A stretch of 20,097 nt of DNA, from positions 1-20,097 of the forward strand of contig JAFHCF010000181.1 in assembly GCA_048497495.1 (NCBI GenBank). Reading direction: 5' to 3'. Positions within the stretch are counted from its first letter, which is position 1; every line of letters begins with the position of its first letter. The notes under the pieces are model-generated. The model worked only from the letters and a program-made list of their open reading frames with translations. It was not told the origin of the DNA and made no database searches. Made by a program: the position numbers and the translations under genes. Below, one piece after another: positions 6,020-15,646 of the stretch. Source of the DNA: JAFHCF01 sp048497495 (lineage in GTDB: Bacteria; Pseudomonadota; Alphaproteobacteria; Rhizobiales; Ancalomicrobiaceae).

Positions 6020-6046
6020 GTCGAGAGGGGCGTCCGTGTCGAGATC

Positions 6047-6736
6047 TCAGTCGAAGGTCCAGCGCAGACCGCCGCCGACGTAGTTGGAGCCGGTCTTGCG
6101 CGGCGAGATCACCCCGTAGATGCCGGAGCGGTGATGCAGCCGCATGAAGGCGGAGAGGTTCCTCATCGCCGTCGGCGTGAAGGAGGTTTCGAAGGCCATG
6201 AAATACTGCAGGTTGCGACTTTCGACGCCGTGCCGACCGGTGGGACCGAACTCCCACTTCGGCGTCGAGAAGGCATAGGAGACGCCGTTGCTCCAGGCGA
6301 GGTTCATCGACAGCATCGAGCCGAGTGGGATCTGGCCGGAGCGCAGCGCGATCGCCGCCGTCGCCTCGGCATGGTCCTGGAGACCGGCGTGCTGGTCGAG
6401 CGTGCCCTCCGCCTCGAGCGAGAAGCCGTTCAGCCGATACCGCGTGCCGGGAATGTCGAGGTCGAAGTCGATCAGCCGCCGATTGACGATCAGCGAATAG
6501 ATCTGGGCGTCCTCGAACGTCAGCTTACCGCGCACCAGATTGATGGGAAACGACGGCAGCGTGCTGTTGGTCCACACCCCGCCGTAGAGCGCCACCGCCC
6601 AGTTCGACGTCGGCCGCGCCTCGGTCAGGATCACCTTGTCGGGCGAGGGCGCGACGAGTTCCTCCGCGCTCGCCGAACCGGCGAGCAGTGTCGAAGCGAT
6701 CACCGCACCGAGTGAAACTCTGAACACGAACGCCAT
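6047..6736 (-). CDS. PagL-like outer-membrane beta-barrel protein
   Basis: The precursor has 229 residues. It starts with a signal peptide (hydrophobic core at about residues 6-19, cleavage probably after ASA at 24). The mature part has alternating hydrophobic/polar strands (for example WAVALYGGVW, GFSLEAEG, LQYFMAFETSF, YVGGGLRWTF) typical of a small eight-strand barrel. Near the C-terminus HHRSG (201-205) places a His-x-Ser pair like the catalytic pair of PagL lipid A 3-O-deacylase. I infer PagL-like lipid A modification or a related barrel; the third catalytic acid is not certain. It ends with Asp after Phe, slightly unlike the usual terminal Phe. It lies between nifA and nifB on the same strand, with no visible NifA site. 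The ATG at 6736 was chosen for the signal peptide; the longer frame begins with TTG. Confidence 0.7.
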   Translation of the reverse strand: MAFVFRVSLGAVIASTLLAGSASAEELVAPSPDKVILTEARPTSNWAVALYGGVWTNSTLPSFPINLVRGKLTFEDAQIYSLIVNRRLIDFDLDIPGTRYRLNGFSLEAEGTLDQHAGLQDHAEATAAIALRSGQIPLGSMLSMNLAWSNGVSYAFSTPKWEFGPTGRHGVESRNLQYFMAFETSFTPTAMRNLSAFMRLHHRSGIYGVISPRKTGSNYVGGGLRWTFD

Positions 6737-6897
6737 GAATCCCCGACTCTTCGACCGAAAGCCGTAGCGATCATGACGAAGTCCCACCCCTGTTGCCAAG
6801 CATCATATGTCGTAACCGCCGACCATTCCAGCGCGGCGTTGCACGAATGCGTCATGACGGCCGCCGGCGGGCGCCGTCGCCGCCGCCGAGGTCCCCG

Positions 6898-8715
<1,818 letters not shown>

Positions 8716-8999
8716 GTCTGGTCTCCTTACAGATCTCCCTCGTTCCGGCGCCGAAGACGCCGGAAGATCTGCGGAAGGCAGTTTGGATTCTGATCCCCGA
8801 CCACCGGAATGTCACGCCGCTTTTGGCGTCAAGATTTTCTCGCAACTGCACAATGGAAGCGCAGAGAACCCCGTTTACATGGGTATTACTACGTATCCAT
8901 GATGAAGAACACGGCGGCTCTCCAAGATGCCGAACGATCGTCCGAGAAGCACGGCGCGAGTCCGCCGGCCGCTTCGCAGCCCTCGACGAGGCCCACCAC
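8716..8999. other. 284-bp intergenic region upstream of nifA, nif-core junction
   Basis: This region must contain the nifA promoter and the end of the erpA-like transcript. It is AT-richer than its surroundings around 8815-8910. I see an imperfect palindrome at 8878-8901, but no TGT-N10-ACA site, no FixK-type TTGAT-N4-ATCAA box and no consensus promoter. No tRNA fragment, direct repeat or insertion sequence remnant marks the junction. Confidence 0.6.
8878..8901. promoter_or_regulatory. Imperfect palindrome upstream of nifA, possible operator
   Basis: CATGGGTA and TATCCATG are related as an inverted repeat with one mismatch, separated by 8 bases and centred about 174 bp upstream of the nifA start codon. 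Such dyads often bind dimeric regulators. I cannot match it to a named regulator. Confidence 0.3.
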
Positions 9000-9347
9000 T
9001 CACATGGCGAAACTGGTTCCGCAGCCGCAGGTGGCGGTGGCGTTGGGGTTCTTCATCTTGAAGGCCTGACCCATCAGATCGTCGACGAAGTCGAGTTCCG
9101 AGCCGCGCAGATATTCCGCCGAGATGCCGTCGACCACCACCGTGGCGCCGTCGCGTTCGATGACGATGTCGTCGTCGCCGCGGGTCGTGGTCAGCGAGAA
9201 GCCGTAGGAAAAGCCGGAGCAGCCGCCGCCGGCGACGGAGATACGCATGAACGTGCCCTCCGGCTCGTCGGAGGTGACGAAGCGGATGCGCGCCGCGGCG
9301 GCGGCGGAGACCGCGATCGGCAGGTCGGTGACGGCGGCGTCGGTCAT
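9000..9347 (-). CDS. erpA: A-type iron-sulfur carrier protein (ErpA/IscA family)
   Basis: The 115-residue protein has the HesB/IscA fold with its three conserved cysteines: C43 in GGGCSGFSYGF, and C107 and C109 in CGCGTSF. It accepts nascent Fe-S clusters and passes them to apoproteins in the cytoplasm. Although it sits next to nifA, its divergent pairing with dgt is a chromosomal arrangement I recognise from Hyphomicrobiales, so I read it as the housekeeping ErpA-like carrier and not the nif-specific IscA. GAGG precedes the ATG by about 9 nt. The 148-bp gap to dgt should hold divergent promoters; a TTGAAA at 9401 is the only weak candidate. Confidence 0.9.
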   Translation of the reverse strand: MTDAAVTDLPIAVSAAAAARIRFVTSDEPEGTFMRISVAGGGCSGFSYGFSLTTTRGDDDIVIERDGATVVVDGISAEYLRGSELDFVDDLMGQAFKMKNPNATATCGCGTSFAM

Positions 9348-9495
9348 CGGCGGATCCTCGAGATGGCGCGGTGAGAGGCCGGTCGGGGGCCGTCACGCGC
9401 TTGAAACGAACGAACTGTGAGGATCAAGTACGCCGGCGCGCCGAGGATTCAAGCCCGTGAGTCGGGCGGCGCGCACGAAAAGGGAGCAGAAGACG

Positions 9496-10737
9496 GTGTC
9501 CGATCTCGCCCGTCGCATCGGCCGGGGCCGCGAACCCCGGGCGCCGTGGAGTGTCGACCCCGACGCCACGCGCGGCCGCCTCGTCGCCGAGCCGCCGAGT
9601 CCGACCCGCACCGCGTTCCAGCGCGACCGCGACCGCATCGTCCATTCGACCGCCTTCCGCCGTCTCGCCCACAAGACCCAGGTCTTCCTCCATCACGAGG
9701 GCGATCACTTCCGGTCCCGCCTCACCCACACCATCGAGGTGGCCCAGATCGCCCGTGGCCTCGCCCGCGCCTTCCGCCTCGACGAGGACCTCGCCGAGGC
9801 CCTCGCCCTCGGCCACGACCTCGGCCACACCCCCTTCGGCCACGCCGGCGAGCGGGCGATGGAACGGGCGATGGCGGGCTTCGGCGGCTTCGACCACAAC
9901 GCCCAGACCCTGCGCATCGTCACCAAACTCGAACGCCGCTATGCCGATTTCGACGGCCTCAACCTCTCCTGGGAGACGCTGGAAGGTCTGGTCAAGCACA
10001 ACGGCCCGCTGGTCGACGGCCTCGGCCACCCCCTCGCCGCCGGCCACGGCACCCGCGAGACGCCCGACGAACTGCCCTACGCCGTTCGCGACTACGCCAC
10101 CCGCCAGGATCTGTGGCTGTGGAGTTGGCCGAGCCTCGAGGCGCAATGCGCCGCCATCGCCGACGACATCGCCTACGACGCCCACGACATCGACGACGGG
10201 CTGCGCGCCGGGCTGCTCGATCTCGAGGCGCTCGAGGACCTGCCGCTGGTCGGCGACGTGCTGGCCGAGGTCGCCACCCTCCACCCCGGACTGGAACGTG
10301 CCCGCTTCGGCCAGGAAGTGGTCCGCCGCATCATCACCCGCATGGTCGAGGACGTCATCGTCACCGGCCTCGCCCGCCTCGAGGACGAGATCCCCGGCTC
10401 CTCCGACGACGTCCGCAACGCCGGCCGCGTCCTCGTCGGCTTCTCCGACACCATCGCCGCCGCCGATCACGCCATCAAGACCTTCCTCTTCCGCACCGTC
10501 TACCGCGCCCCACCGGTGATCGAGCCGATGCGCGAGGCCGAGCGGGTGGTGGAGGCGTTGTTCGCCGCCTACATGGCCTCGCCGAGCGAACTCCCGGCGG
10601 AGTGGCGACGCGATCTCGACATCTCCGACCGCCCCCGCCTCGCCCGCCGCGCCTGCGACTACATCGCCGGCATGACCGACCGTTTCGCGCTGATCGAGCA
10701 CCGCCGCCTCCTCGGCGACACGCCGGATCTGGCGTGA
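9496..10737 (+). CDS. dgt: dGTP triphosphohydrolase-like HD-domain protein
   Basis: The 413-residue protein belongs to the dGTPase family, type 2 subgroup. HD-domain metal ligands appear as H78 (in RLTHTIEV), H107-D108 followed by LGHTPFGH (109-116), and the later D223/D224 in IADDIAYDAHD. The N-terminal FQRDRDRIVHSTAFRRLAHKTQV signature region (41-63) is also typical. It hydrolyses dNTPs to nucleoside and triphosphate and adjusts dNTP pools. The chosen GTG start at 9496 has AGGGAG 9 nt upstream. Another in-frame GTG at 9457 would add 13 residues and lacks a clear ribosome binding site. It is divergent from erpA and followed by argS. Confidence 0.93.
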   Translation: MSDLARRIGRGREPRAPWSVDPDATRGRLVAEPPSPTRTAFQRDRDRIVHSTAFRRLAHKTQVFLHHEGDHFRSRLTHTIEVAQIARGLARAFRLDEDLAEALALGHDLGHTPFGHAGERAMERAMAGFGGFDHNAQTLRIVTKLERRYADFDGLNLSWETLEGLVKHNGPLVDGLGHPLAAGHGTRETPDELPYAVRDYATRQDLWLWSWPSLEAQCAAIADDIAYDAHDIDDGLRAGLLDLEALEDLPLVGDVLAEVATLHPGLERARFGQEVVRRIITRMVEDVIVTGLARLEDEIPGSSDDVRNAGRVLVGFSDTIAAADHAIKTFLFRTVYRAPPVIEPMREAERVVEALFAAYMASPSELPAEWRRDLDISDRPRLARRACDYIAGMTDRFALIEHRRLLGDTPDLA

Positions 10738-10768
10738 GGCGGCGCCGGTTCGCCGCGACCGCCCCTGT

Positions 10769-10795
10769 TTGACGCTCCCATCGATCTGGTATAGC
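10769..10795 (+). promoter_or_regulatory. Possible sigma70-type promoter of argS
   Basis: TTGACG (10769-10774) and TATAGC (10790-10795) stand 15 bp apart, or 16 bp if the -10 is read as ATAGCT. The spacing is short of the ideal 17, but the location 75 bp before the argS start codon and the contrast with the GC-rich surroundings favour a promoter. Confidence 0.45.
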
Positions 10796-10870
10796 TCGCG
10801 GGCACGATTTTCGGCGCGCATCCGGTCTTCCCGTCGATGCCGCCGCGACAAGGGCAGAGGCGACGGACCC

Positions 10871-12628
10871 ATGGATATTTTCGCGGATTTCGATCAACGG
10901 GTGGCGCGCGCGATCGACAGGCTCGGCTGGAAGGCGGCCGACGGTTCCGCCCTCGATCTCACCCGCGTGGTGGTCGAGCCGCCGCGCGACGCCGCCAACG
11001 GCGACCTCGCGGTCAATGCCGCGATGGTGCTGGCCAAGCCGATGGGCAAGAACCCGCGCGCGCTGGCGATCGAACTGATGGGCGCGCTCGCCGCCGACCC
11101 CGACGTCGCCGAGACCGAGGTCGCCGGCCCCGGCTTCCTCAACCTGCGTCTCGCGCCCACCTTCTGGGCCGGCTTCCTCGCCCGGGTGATCACCGCCGGC
11201 GCGACCTTCGGCCGGGGCGCCGTCACCAAGAGCCGGGCCAACGTCGAATACGTCTCGGCCAACCCGACCGGCCCGATGCACGTCGGCCATTGCCGTGGCG
11301 CCGTGGTCGGCGACGCGCTGGCCAACCTCCTCGCCTTCGCCGGCCACGAGGTCACCAAGGAATATTACATCAACGACGCCGGCGCTCAGGTCGACGTGCT
11401 CGCCCGCTCCGCCTACCTGCGCTACCTCGAGGCGCTCGGCGAGACCATCGAGATCCCCGAGGGTCTCTACCCCGGAGACTACCTGAAGCCGGTCGGCGAA
11501 CGGCTTGCGCGGATTCACGGAACCGCTCTGAAGGGCAGGCCGGAGAGCGAGTGGCTGGCGCAAGTGCGCCAGGAGACGATCGACGCCATGATGGTGATGA
11601 TCCGCGAGGATCTCGCCGCCCTCAACGTCGTCCACGACGTCTTCTTCTCCGAGAAGAGCCTGCAGTCGGGGCCGAACGGCGACCGGGTGCGCGAGGCGAT
11701 CGAGACGCTGCGCGCCAACGGCCTGATGTACGAGGGCCGGCTCGAGCCGCCCAAGGGTCAGTTGCCCGAGGATTGGGAGGACCGCGAGCAGACGCTGTTC
11801 CGCTCGACCCTCTTCGGTGACGACGTCGACCGGCCGCTCTGCAAGTCGGACGGCTCCTACACCTATTTCGCCTCCGACATCGCCTACCACCTCGACAAGT
11901 TCAAGCGCGGTTTCAAGACCCAGATCGACATCTGGGGCGCCGACCACGGCGGCTACGTCAAGCGCATGCAGGCGGCGGTCCGGGCGATCTCGGGCGGCGA
12001 GGCCGAACTCGACGTCAAGCTCTGCCAGTTGGTCAAACTCTACCGCGCCGGCGAGCCGGTGAAGATGTCGAAGCGCTCCGGCGACTTCGTCACCCTGCGC
12101 GAGGTCGTCGAAGAGGTCGGCGTCGACGCGGTCCGCTTCATGATGCTGTTCCGCAAGTCCGACGCCCCGCTCGACTTCGATTTCCAGAAGGTCACCGAGC
12201 AGTCGAAGGACAACCCGGTCTTCTACGTCCAGTACGCCCATGCCCGCACGGCCTCGGTTTTCAACCAGGCCCGCGAGCAGCTGCCCGGTCTCGATCTCGA
12301 CCCGAACGCTCTTGCAAACGCCCCGCTCGAACGCCTCGACGACCAAGGTGAACAGGGGCTGATCCGTCGTATCGCCCAGTGGCCGCGCGTCGTGGAGGGT
12401 GCGGCGGAAAGTCACGAGCCCCACCGGATCGCCTTCTATCTGCACGATCTCGCCAGCGATCTGCATGCCCATTGGAACAGAGGCAAGGACCTGCCACAAT
12501 TACGCTTTGTTAACGTTGACGATTCATTGTCGTCTCATGCCCGACTGGCGATGGTGCGTGCCGTCGCTTCCGTACTCGCGTCCGGGCTCGCTATCCTCGG
12601 TGTGAAGGCACCCGACGAAATGCGCTGA
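10871..12628 (+). CDS. argS: Arginyl-tRNA synthetase
   Basis: The protein has 585 residues, normal for a class I ArgS. After the N-terminal additional domain it has the HIGH motif as HVGH (137-140) inside NPTGPMHVGH, the YYINDAG block (165-171), DIWGADHGGYVKRM (353-366), and KMSKRSG (398-404). The C-terminal anticodon-binding domain ends with the family-typical GLAILGVKAPDEMR. It charges tRNA-Arg with arginine. Start ATG 10871 fits the family N-terminus; the open frame extends upstream but without support. From about 12494 to 12545 codon use shifts sharply to rare A/T-ending codons (CCA, CAA, TTA, GTT, TCA, TCT), unlike the rest of the gene, although the protein remains ArgS-like. Confidence 0.97.
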   Translation: MDIFADFDQRVARAIDRLGWKAADGSALDLTRVVVEPPRDAANGDLAVNAAMVLAKPMGKNPRALAIELMGALAADPDVAETEVAGPGFLNLRLAPTFWAGFLARVITAGATFGRGAVTKSRANVEYVSANPTGPMHVGHCRGAVVGDALANLLAFAGHEVTKEYYINDAGAQVDVLARSAYLRYLEALGETIEIPEGLYPGDYLKPVGERLARIHGTALKGRPESEWLAQVRQETIDAMMVMIREDLAALNVVHDVFFSEKSLQSGPNGDRVREAIETLRANGLMYEGRLEPPKGQLPEDWEDREQTLFRSTLFGDDVDRPLCKSDGSYTYFASDIAYHLDKFKRGFKTQIDIWGADHGGYVKRMQAAVRAISGGEAELDVKLCQLVKLYRAGEPVKMSKRSGDFVTLREVVEEVGVDAVRFMMLFRKSDAPLDFDFQKVTEQSKDNPVFYVQYAHARTASVFNQAREQLPGLDLDPNALANAPLERLDDQGEQGLIRRIAQWPRVVEGAAESHEPHRIAFYLHDLASDLHAHWNRGKDLPQLRFVNVDDSLSSHARLAMVRAVASVLASGLAILGVKAPDEMR

Positions 12629-12707
12629 GGATGCGGGATGGTCGGGCGGAATGAAGACGTGAGCGGGATCCTCCTCCCGCCCGCGTCCACCAGAGGTAGT
12701 CCGTCCG

Positions 12708-14483
12708 ATGCCCGAGCCCAAGCCGCAGCGTCTCCCGATCGATCCGGACGACCACCGCGTCGAGGCCGAGGGCGCGCGCCGGTCGCCGCGCCCGATGATG
12801 GAAGATCCGCTCGAGGAACTCGCCCGCATCCTCGGCGAGACCACCGCCTATCCGGCCCGCCCCGAGACGGCGGCCGAGGCCGGACGGCGCGGCGGTGGCC
12901 CGGCGCGCCCGATGCCCCAGCAGCTTTCGGCGCTCGAGGCCGAACTCTTCGACGAGTTGCGCGCCTCGGTGACCCCCGAGGTCCAGGTGCGCGGCTCCTT
13001 CGAGCGTGAGATCACGCCGCCGATCCCCCAGCACCCCGCCGACGATCGCGACATCGGCTCACTGCGCGGCGCCGCGCCCCAGGCCGAGCCCGAGCCGCCC
13101 CGCTCGGTGGAAGGCACCGAGGCGCAGTGGAGCGACTTCTACGCCTATGACGACGGCGTCGCCGCCGGCTCCTACGACCCTGCTTTCGCTCACGAGGATC
13201 CGCGCTACGCGCCCTACGACCCGACCCTCGCCGTCGATCCCGAGGGCGTCCGGGCCGCTCACGACCCGCGCCGCGCCGCGCCCGCCTACCCGCAGGCCAC
13301 CTTCGACGAATTCGGCCGCGACGAGATCGCCGAAGCCGCCCGTGAGTCGGCGCCGACGGTCGCCGCCGAGCCGCGCGTCCGGCCCCATTCGCGCGCCGAG
13401 CAGCGCGCCGCCGCGCAGGTCGCCCACGATTCCTCCGGCGGCGGCATGAAGATCGCCATCGCCGCCCTCGCCCTGATGGTCGTCGGCGGCGGCGCGCTGG
13501 CCGCCTGGAAGTTCATCGGCGGGACCCGATCCGACGCGCCGGTCCTCATCCAGGCCGACGGCAAGCCGCTGAAGACCGTGCCCGAGCCGACCAGGACCTC
13601 GGCCGCCGACACCCGTCCCTCGCTCAACACCGACGCCGGCAAGGGCGCCTCCCGCATCGTCTCGATGCAGGAGGATCCGGTCGATCAGGTCTCCGGCCGC
13701 ACCGCCGAGGGCAAGGAAGTCCGGCTGATCAATCCCGGCGCCCAACGGCCGTCGAACGACACGCCGCACACCGTGAAGACCGTGGTGGTGCGCCCCGACG
13801 GCACCATCGTCTCCGACGGCGCCGCGCCGGCCCCGGCCAAGCCCACCACCACGCCGACGGCCACACCGCCGACCGCATCCCCGCCACGGGCGACCATGCC
13901 GGTCGCGACGCCGCCCCAGGCCGCCGACCCGCCGCCGGAGCCGACAGAGACGCCGCCCGTCGCCCATCCGATCGAAGGCACGCCGATGCCGATGCCCAAG
14001 CCCGCCCGGGACGCCCCGGCGGCGCCGCAGGTCAAGACCGTGGCGGTCACGCCGATCACCGTGCCGAAGCCGACGGCCGCCGCCCCCAAGCCGACCGCCC
14101 CTCCGGCGGGAGCGCCCCTGTCGCTCGGCTCGGTCGGCCCCAAACTCGCCGGAACCCCGCCGGCCGCCGCCCCCGCCCCGACGCCGGCCAGGACCACCGC
14201 CGCGCCGTCGGCGATCACGCCGCCGCCCTCCGGCGGCTCCGGCGACTACCTGGTGCAGATCTCGGCCTCCGGCTCGGACGCCGCCGCGCGCTCCTCCTTC
14301 GCCGCCGCCCAGCGCAGGTACTCCGCCCTCGCCGGCAAGTCGGTCGACGTCCAGCGCGCCGATCTCGGCGCCAAGGGCGTCTTCTATCGGGCCCGCGTCC
14401 CCGCCGGGACGCGCGATCAGGCGACGGCGCTGTGCCGTCAGCTCCAATCGCAGGGCGGTCAGTGTATGGTGGTGCGGCGCTGA
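12708..14483 (+). CDS. Membrane-anchored SPOR-domain protein
   Basis: The 591-residue protein has an acidic, Arg/Pro-rich cytoplasmic N-terminus (1-246), one transmembrane helix (about 248-268, IAIAALALMVVGGGALAAW), a long Pro/Ala/Thr-rich linker (about 300-510), and a C-terminal SPOR domain (about 513-591, opening with YLVQISASG and ending with QCMVVRR). This layout is that of single-pass SPOR proteins whose C-terminal domain reaches the periplasm and binds denuded septal peptidoglycan, as FtsN does. In alphaproteobacteria a SPOR gene after argS and before nagZ is common. I infer a cell-division or envelope role; whether it is the FtsN functional equivalent cannot be told. The linker is low-complexity, so homology searches should use the domain ends. 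The start ATG follows AGAGG. Confidence 0.88.
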   Translation: MPEPKPQRLPIDPDDHRVEAEGARRSPRPMMEDPLEELARILGETTAYPARPETAAEAGRRGGGPARPMPQQLSALEAELFDELRASVTPEVQVRGSFEREITPPIPQHPADDRDIGSLRGAAPQAEPEPPRSVEGTEAQWSDFYAYDDGVAAGSYDPAFAHEDPRYAPYDPTLAVDPEGVRAAHDPRRAAPAYPQATFDEFGRDEIAEAARESAPTVAAEPRVRPHSRAEQRAAAQVAHDSSGGGMKIAIAALALMVVGGGALAAWKFIGGTRSDAPVLIQADGKPLKTVPEPTRTSAADTRPSLNTDAGKGASRIVSMQEDPVDQVSGRTAEGKEVRLINPGAQRPSNDTPHTVKTVVVRPDGTIVSDGAAPAPAKPTTTPTATPPTASPPRATMPVATPPQAADPPPEPTETPPVAHPIEGTPMPMPKPARDAPAAPQVKTVAVTPITVPKPTAAAPKPTAPPAGAPLSLGSVGPKLAGTPPAAAPAPTPARTTAAPSAITPPPSGGSGDYLVQISASGSDAAARSSFAAAQRRYSALAGKSVDVQRADLGAKGVFYRARVPAGTRDQATALCRQLQSQGGQCMVVRR

Positions 14484-14537
14484 ACCCGACGCCGTCCTCG
14501 CCACACCGACCGTCGTCCAGTCTCGAGAACCTAGAAT

Positions 14538-14569
14538 CGGCCGGCCGTGATCGCCCTCATGGCCGGCCG
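14538..14569. terminator. Strong hairpin between the SPOR gene and nagZ
   Basis: CGGCCGGCC (14538-14546) pairs with GGCCGGCCG (14561-14569), and the stem continues inward as GTGA with TCAT (one G-T pair), making 13 pairs around a 6-nt loop. It lies 55 nt after the SPOR stop codon. No T-run follows, so it may end or attenuate transcription before nagZ. Confidence 0.45.
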
Positions 14570-14601
14570 CCTTCGTCGCCCAACCGAGGTCCCGCCCGCC
14601 C

Positions 14602-15621
14602 ATGACCGTCTCCGCCTTCATCTCGGGGTCTTCCGGCCCGGTCCTCACCGCCGACGAGATCGCCTTCTTCCGCGACGCCCGGCCCTGGGGCTTCATCCTG
14701 TTCAAGCGCAACTGCGAGACCCCGGAGCAGATCCGGGCGCTCACCGCCGCGCTGCGCGAGGCCGCCGACCGCCCCGAAGCGCCGATCCTGATCGACCAGG
14801 AAGGCGGCCGCGTCCAGCGGCTCGGACCGCCCCATTGGCCGACCTACCCGACGGGACGCGCCTACGGCGATCTCTTCGCCCGCTCCCCCGACCTCGGCCA
14901 CCGCGCCGCCTGGCTCGGGGCGCGGTTGATGGCCGCCGACCTGCTGGCGCTCGGCATCGACGTCGATTGCCTGCCGGTGCTCGACGTGCCGGTCGAGGGC
15001 GCCCACGACGTCATCGGCCACCGCGCCTACGGGGTGGTGCCGGGCATCGTCTCCGAACTCGGCCGGGCGGCGGCGGAAGGCCTCCTCGCCGGCGGCGTCC
15101 TGCCGGTGATCAAACACATCCCCGGCCACGGCCGCGCCGCCGTCGACAGCCACCACGCCCTGCCGGTGGTCGACGCCTCCCGCGCCGAACTGGAGGCGAC
15201 CGACTTCCCGCCCTTCCGTGACGCCGCCCTCCTGCCGCTCGCCATGACCGCCCACGTCGTCTACACCGCGCTCGACCCCGACAACCCGGCGACCACCTCG
15301 AGGACGGTGATCGACGAGGTGATCCGCCGCTTCATCGGCTTCGACGGCTGCCTGATGTCGGACGACGTGTCGATGCGGGCGCTCTCCGGCTCCATCGCCG
15401 AACGCACCGCCGCGGCGCTCGCCGCCGGCTGCGATCTCGTCCTCCACTGCAACGGCCGCCTCGACGAGATGCGCGAGGTCGCGGGCGCCTGCCGGCCGCT
15501 CGACGGTCGCGCTGCGGCCCGCGCCGCGCGGGCGCTCGCGGCGCGGCGCTCGCCACAGAGCATGAACATGGCGGCGGCGCGCGCGGAGTTCGCCCGATTG
15601 ACGGCACCCGCCTCGGTCTGA
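14602..15621 (+). CDS. nagZ: Beta-N-acetylhexosaminidase NagZ (GH3)
   Basis: The 339-residue GH3 enzyme has IDQEGGRVQR (64-73), the mobile His loop KHIPGHG-x4-DSHH (171-185), and the nucleophile motif SDDVSM (253-258). No signal peptide is present, so it is cytoplasmic. NagZ removes N-acetylglucosamine from GlcNAc-anhydroMurNAc peptides during peptidoglycan recycling, and in many Gram-negatives its products affect beta-lactamase induction. The start at the ATG 14602 gives the family-typical N-terminus (MTVSAFISGSSGPVLT). It precedes scpA by 25 bp and probably shares its transcript. Confidence 0.95.
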   Translation: MTVSAFISGSSGPVLTADEIAFFRDARPWGFILFKRNCETPEQIRALTAALREAADRPEAPILIDQEGGRVQRLGPPHWPTYPTGRAYGDLFARSPDLGHRAAWLGARLMAADLLALGIDVDCLPVLDVPVEGAHDVIGHRAYGVVPGIVSELGRAAAEGLLAGGVLPVIKHIPGHGRAAVDSHHALPVVDASRAELEATDFPPFRDAALLPLAMTAHVVYTALDPDNPATTSRTVIDEVIRRFIGFDGCLMSDDVSMRALSGSIAERTAAALAAGCDLVLHCNGRLDEMREVAGACRPLDGRAAARAARALAARRSPQSMNMAAARAEFARLTAPASV

Positions 15622-15646
15622 CACACCTCTCCCCGAGGCTCGGGGA

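Noticed and set aside
8840..8860. Possible sigma54 promoter for nifA (TTGTGC-AG-TTGC on the minus strand)
   Set aside because: The two elements are far too close together and the -24 GG is missing; no TGT-N10-ACA site accompanies it.
9000..9347. nif-specific IscA (IscA-nif)
   Set aside because: The divergent placement against dgt and the following core block fit the housekeeping ErpA-like carrier; no nif-type promoter is visible, though the possibility is not excluded.
10475..12499. 674-residue open frame on the minus strand opposite argS and the dgt end
   Set aside because: It spans two genes that are certain on the other strand and shows no recognisable domain.
13008..14240. Possible adhesin or repeat protein in the Pro/Ala/Thr-rich stretch
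   Set aside because: The stretch is the low-complexity linker between a transmembrane helix and a clear SPOR domain.
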